NCBI GenBank assembly: GCA_040393065.1 | Contig: JBEBUW010000008.1 | Location: forward strand, 8,978-72,977 | Origin: JACCWM01 sp040393065 | GTDB taxonomy: Bacteria > Myxococcota_A > Bradymonadia > Bradymonadales > Bradymonadaceae | DNA length: 64,000 bases | Direction: 5' to 3' | Shown: in pieces, positions 62,657 to 64,000 of the stretch | Layout of the letters: every line of letters begins with the position of its first letter | Numbering within the stretch: position 1 is the stretch's first letter | Notes under the pieces: generated by a model | What the model was told of the DNA's origin: nothing | The model's input: the letters and a program-made list of their open reading frames with translations, nothing else | Databases searched by the model: none | Program-made: the position numbers and the translations under genes

Positions 62657-63445
62657 TTATACGTTGGTGTAGAGATGCTCAGCTTCAAGACCGAGGCGCA
62701 GGAGTTTTTCGCTGACGATGCGCATCATGATGCCGGCGCCGCTTAAAAAAACGACGGTGTTGTGTAGCTCCGGGGGCGCTTCGTCGAAGGCGTCCTGCAC
62801 ATAGCGGTGCTGACCGGGCTCAGCCATATCGCGTTGTTCTTCGGTGAGATAAATCTGCACGCCCTCATCTCTCCAGCGCCCCATCTCCTCCACATACGCA
62901 AAATCCGCACTCGCCGATTCACCGTAATACAAGTGGATCGATGCCGGACGATGCGCCGGGTGCGCGTCCCAGTAATCCAAGACGCCGCGCATGGTCGCGA
63001 TGCCGCTGCCGGTCGTGAACAGTAAAACCTGTTTGCCAGCGACCTGGTCGGCCGGAAAGCCGGAGCCTTCGGGTGGGGTTACGGATATTTGAGAGCCGCC
63101 GGCGAGTTGCTGGAAGGTCTGGCCGGCCTCGGAGGTGGCGTCGAGCAGAAATTCCCAGCGGTCCGATTGTGGGTCGGGGGCGTTGGTGAGCACAAAAAAG
63201 CGGGGTTCGAGTACGTCGGTGCTCAGCGTCACGTACTGGCCGGGGCGCGTATGGCTGGCTGCCAGCGCTTTGCTGACTTTGATCTGGAGCTGAATATAAC
63301 GAGGGCCAACCGGTGTAAGCTGGACAAGTTCGGCGGGGGTTCGTTCGCGCTGGCAGTGGATGTCGCATTCGGGCATGGCCGTGGCGATGTGTTCCACGTG
63401 TCGGGCGATTTCCTGGTCTGTGTAATTCATGTTCTGGGGGCTCAT
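62657..63445 (-). CDS. FNR-type NAD(P)/FAD oxidoreductase
   Basis: A 262-residue flavin reductase of the ferredoxin-NADP reductase type. PGQYVTLS is the FAD-binding motif, and LLFTTGSGIATMRGVLDY the NAD(P)-binding one, with FLSGAGIMMR near the end. N-terminal 40 residues have two Cys in CDIHCQ but no ferredoxin domain is seen. The start is 63445 or 63430; neither has a clear ribosome-binding site. It is 23 bases upstream of nadC, so co-transcription is likely; the electron partner is unknown. Confidence 0.85.
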   Translation of the reverse strand: MSPQNMNYTDQEIARHVEHIATAMPECDIHCQRERTPAELVQLTPVGPRYIQLQIKVSKALAASHTRPGQYVTLSTDVLEPRFFVLTNAPDPQSDRWEFLLDATSEAGQTFQQLAGGSQISVTPPEGSGFPADQVAGKQVLLFTTGSGIATMRGVLDYWDAHPAHRPASIHLYYGESASADFAYVEEMGRWRDEGVQIYLTEEQRDMAEPGQHRYVQDAFDEAPPELHNTVVFLSGAGIMMRIVSEKLLRLGLEAEHLYTNV

Positions 63446-63545
63446 TCATGTAGGCTACCGGTGCCTGCGGTGTTTTTCGGGGGCATCTGTAGCGTAAAAT
63501 GGCGAGGAAACATAGAGGAAGGGGTGTTTTCGGTGTGGTGGGGAA

Positions 63546-63649
63546 TGTAAAAGCACAGCAAAGGCGTGTCTCGCGCGAAGCCGCGAATTGTTGCGAAGGA
63601 AAGGCTGTGTAAAAGCACAGCAAAGGCGTGTCTCGCGCGAAGCCGCGAA
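63546..63649. repeat. 42-bp direct repeat, two copies 62 bp apart
   Basis: Two identical 42-bp copies (63546-63587, 63608-63649), each with TCGCGCGAAGCCGCGA, separated by 20 bases. A further copy of the GAAGCCGCGA word follows the second. Inference: part of the same intergenic repeat system as the 41-bp array. Confidence 0.85.
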
Positions 63650-63701
63650 GCCGCGAAGGGAAAAGCAAAGAAAGGTTCAGGGGAGCAAGGAAAAGTAGAG
63701 A

Positions 63702-64000
63702 GCGAGGATTCTCGGACGCGCATCTGCGCGTTCGGGGTGGGTGCGAGGATTCTCGGACGTGCATCTACGCGTTCAGGGTGCTTGCGAGGATTCTCGGGAG
63801 CGTCTTTTGGCGTTCGGGTGGTGTGCGAGGATTCTCGGAGACAACTTTTGTCGTCGGGATTGTGTTTTACGGATTTTGAAAATTGCAAAATGTCGATCCT
63901 GACGGTTCGGGGTGGGTGCGAGGATTCTCGGACGCTGATCTACGCGTTCGGGGTGGGTGCGAGGATTCTCGGACGCTGATCTACGCGTTCGGGGTGGGTG
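63702..64000. repeat. 41-bp tandem array
   Basis: GCGAGGATTCTCGGA starts at 63702, 63743, 63784, 63825, 63918 and 63959, so the period is 41 bp except for one 93-bp gap filled by a diverged, AT-richer segment. Later units share CTACGCGTTCGGGGTGG. As 41 is not a multiple of three, the array cannot code for an in-frame repeat. It runs off the window end. Confidence 0.9.

Larger units (their letters stand above)
63446..64000. other. Gene-free stretch to the window end
   Basis: 555 bases that hold two repeat families (63546-63649 and 63702-64000) and no supported gene. Open frames found here run through the repeats in several phases and were set aside. The stretch continues past the window. Confidence 0.6.

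Noticed and set aside
63566..63979. Open frames through the terminal repeats
   Set aside because: The 41-bp period changes frame in each unit, so a conserved protein is not possible.

Overview
The window looks like chromosome of a predatory or free-living member of the Myxococcota / former Deltaproteobacteria (a Bradymonadia-like lineage would fit; this is inference). The signs are many secreted lipoproteins with Asp/Glu-rich linkers and Cys-rich or IgGFc-binding-type domains, a CarD/CdnL-type regulator, a kinase-like/formylglycine-enzyme fusion, a possible MYXO-CTERM-like C-terminal tail, a dense tiling of genes on both strands, and long tandem repeats between genes. No rRNA, tRNA, CRISPR array, phage or insertion sequence was recognised. 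About fifty genes were called.

Layout. 1-7.8 kb: a lipoprotein, a secreted beta-rich protein, a GAF-like protein, a sirtuin, a small exported protein and an acetate kinase fused to a PduL-type phosphotransacylase. 8.3-15.1 kb: a one-direction run that reads as an inositol-lipid pathway: myo-inositol-1-phosphate synthase, CDP-alcohol phosphatidyltransferase, GtrA-like membrane protein, RND/MMPL exporter, PAP2/inositol-phosphorylceramide-synthase-like protein and PgpA-like phosphatase; the last three overlap by a few bases. 15.4-26.3 kb: lipoproteins, DUF924, a lipoprotein methyltransferase, oxidoreductases, malate dehydrogenase, a parvulin-type foldase, a patatin lipase and an HD hydrolase. 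26.4-30.6 kb: a 999-residue WD40 protein and a HupE/UreJ-like membrane protein. 30.7-31.2 kb: an 84-bp perfect duplication and a 42-bp tandem array. 31.3-44.8 kb: agmatinase-family enzyme, ThiI, an FtsB-like protein, a GAF-GAF-GGDEF cyclase, PIN-PhoH, leucine-type dehydrogenase, a pseudokinase-FGE fusion and a LysC-LysA fusion.

45-52.6 kb: a C45 acyltransferase followed (on the minus strand) by a second CDP-alcohol phosphotransferase with its own nucleotidyltransferase, then the glyoxylate-shunt pair aceB-aceA and a START-domain protein. 52.6-58.5 kb: an IgGFc-binding-type lipoprotein, a stand-alone 2-oxoacid dehydrogenase acyltransferase domain, a His-rich MORN protein, CarD, and a 516-bp gap holding an elaborate, self-complementary element that is probably a structured RNA. 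58.5-63.4 kb: a second foldase lipoprotein and a minus-strand group with an FNR-type reductase, nadC, birA and an unknown gene. 63.5-64 kb: two families of direct repeats running off the window end.

The strongest leads are the inositol (sphingo)lipid operon, the AckA-PduL fusion, the structured RNA candidate near 57.7-57.9 kb, and the second CDP-alcohol module near 45-48.5 kb. Function calls rest on motifs read by eye; no search or alignment was run.
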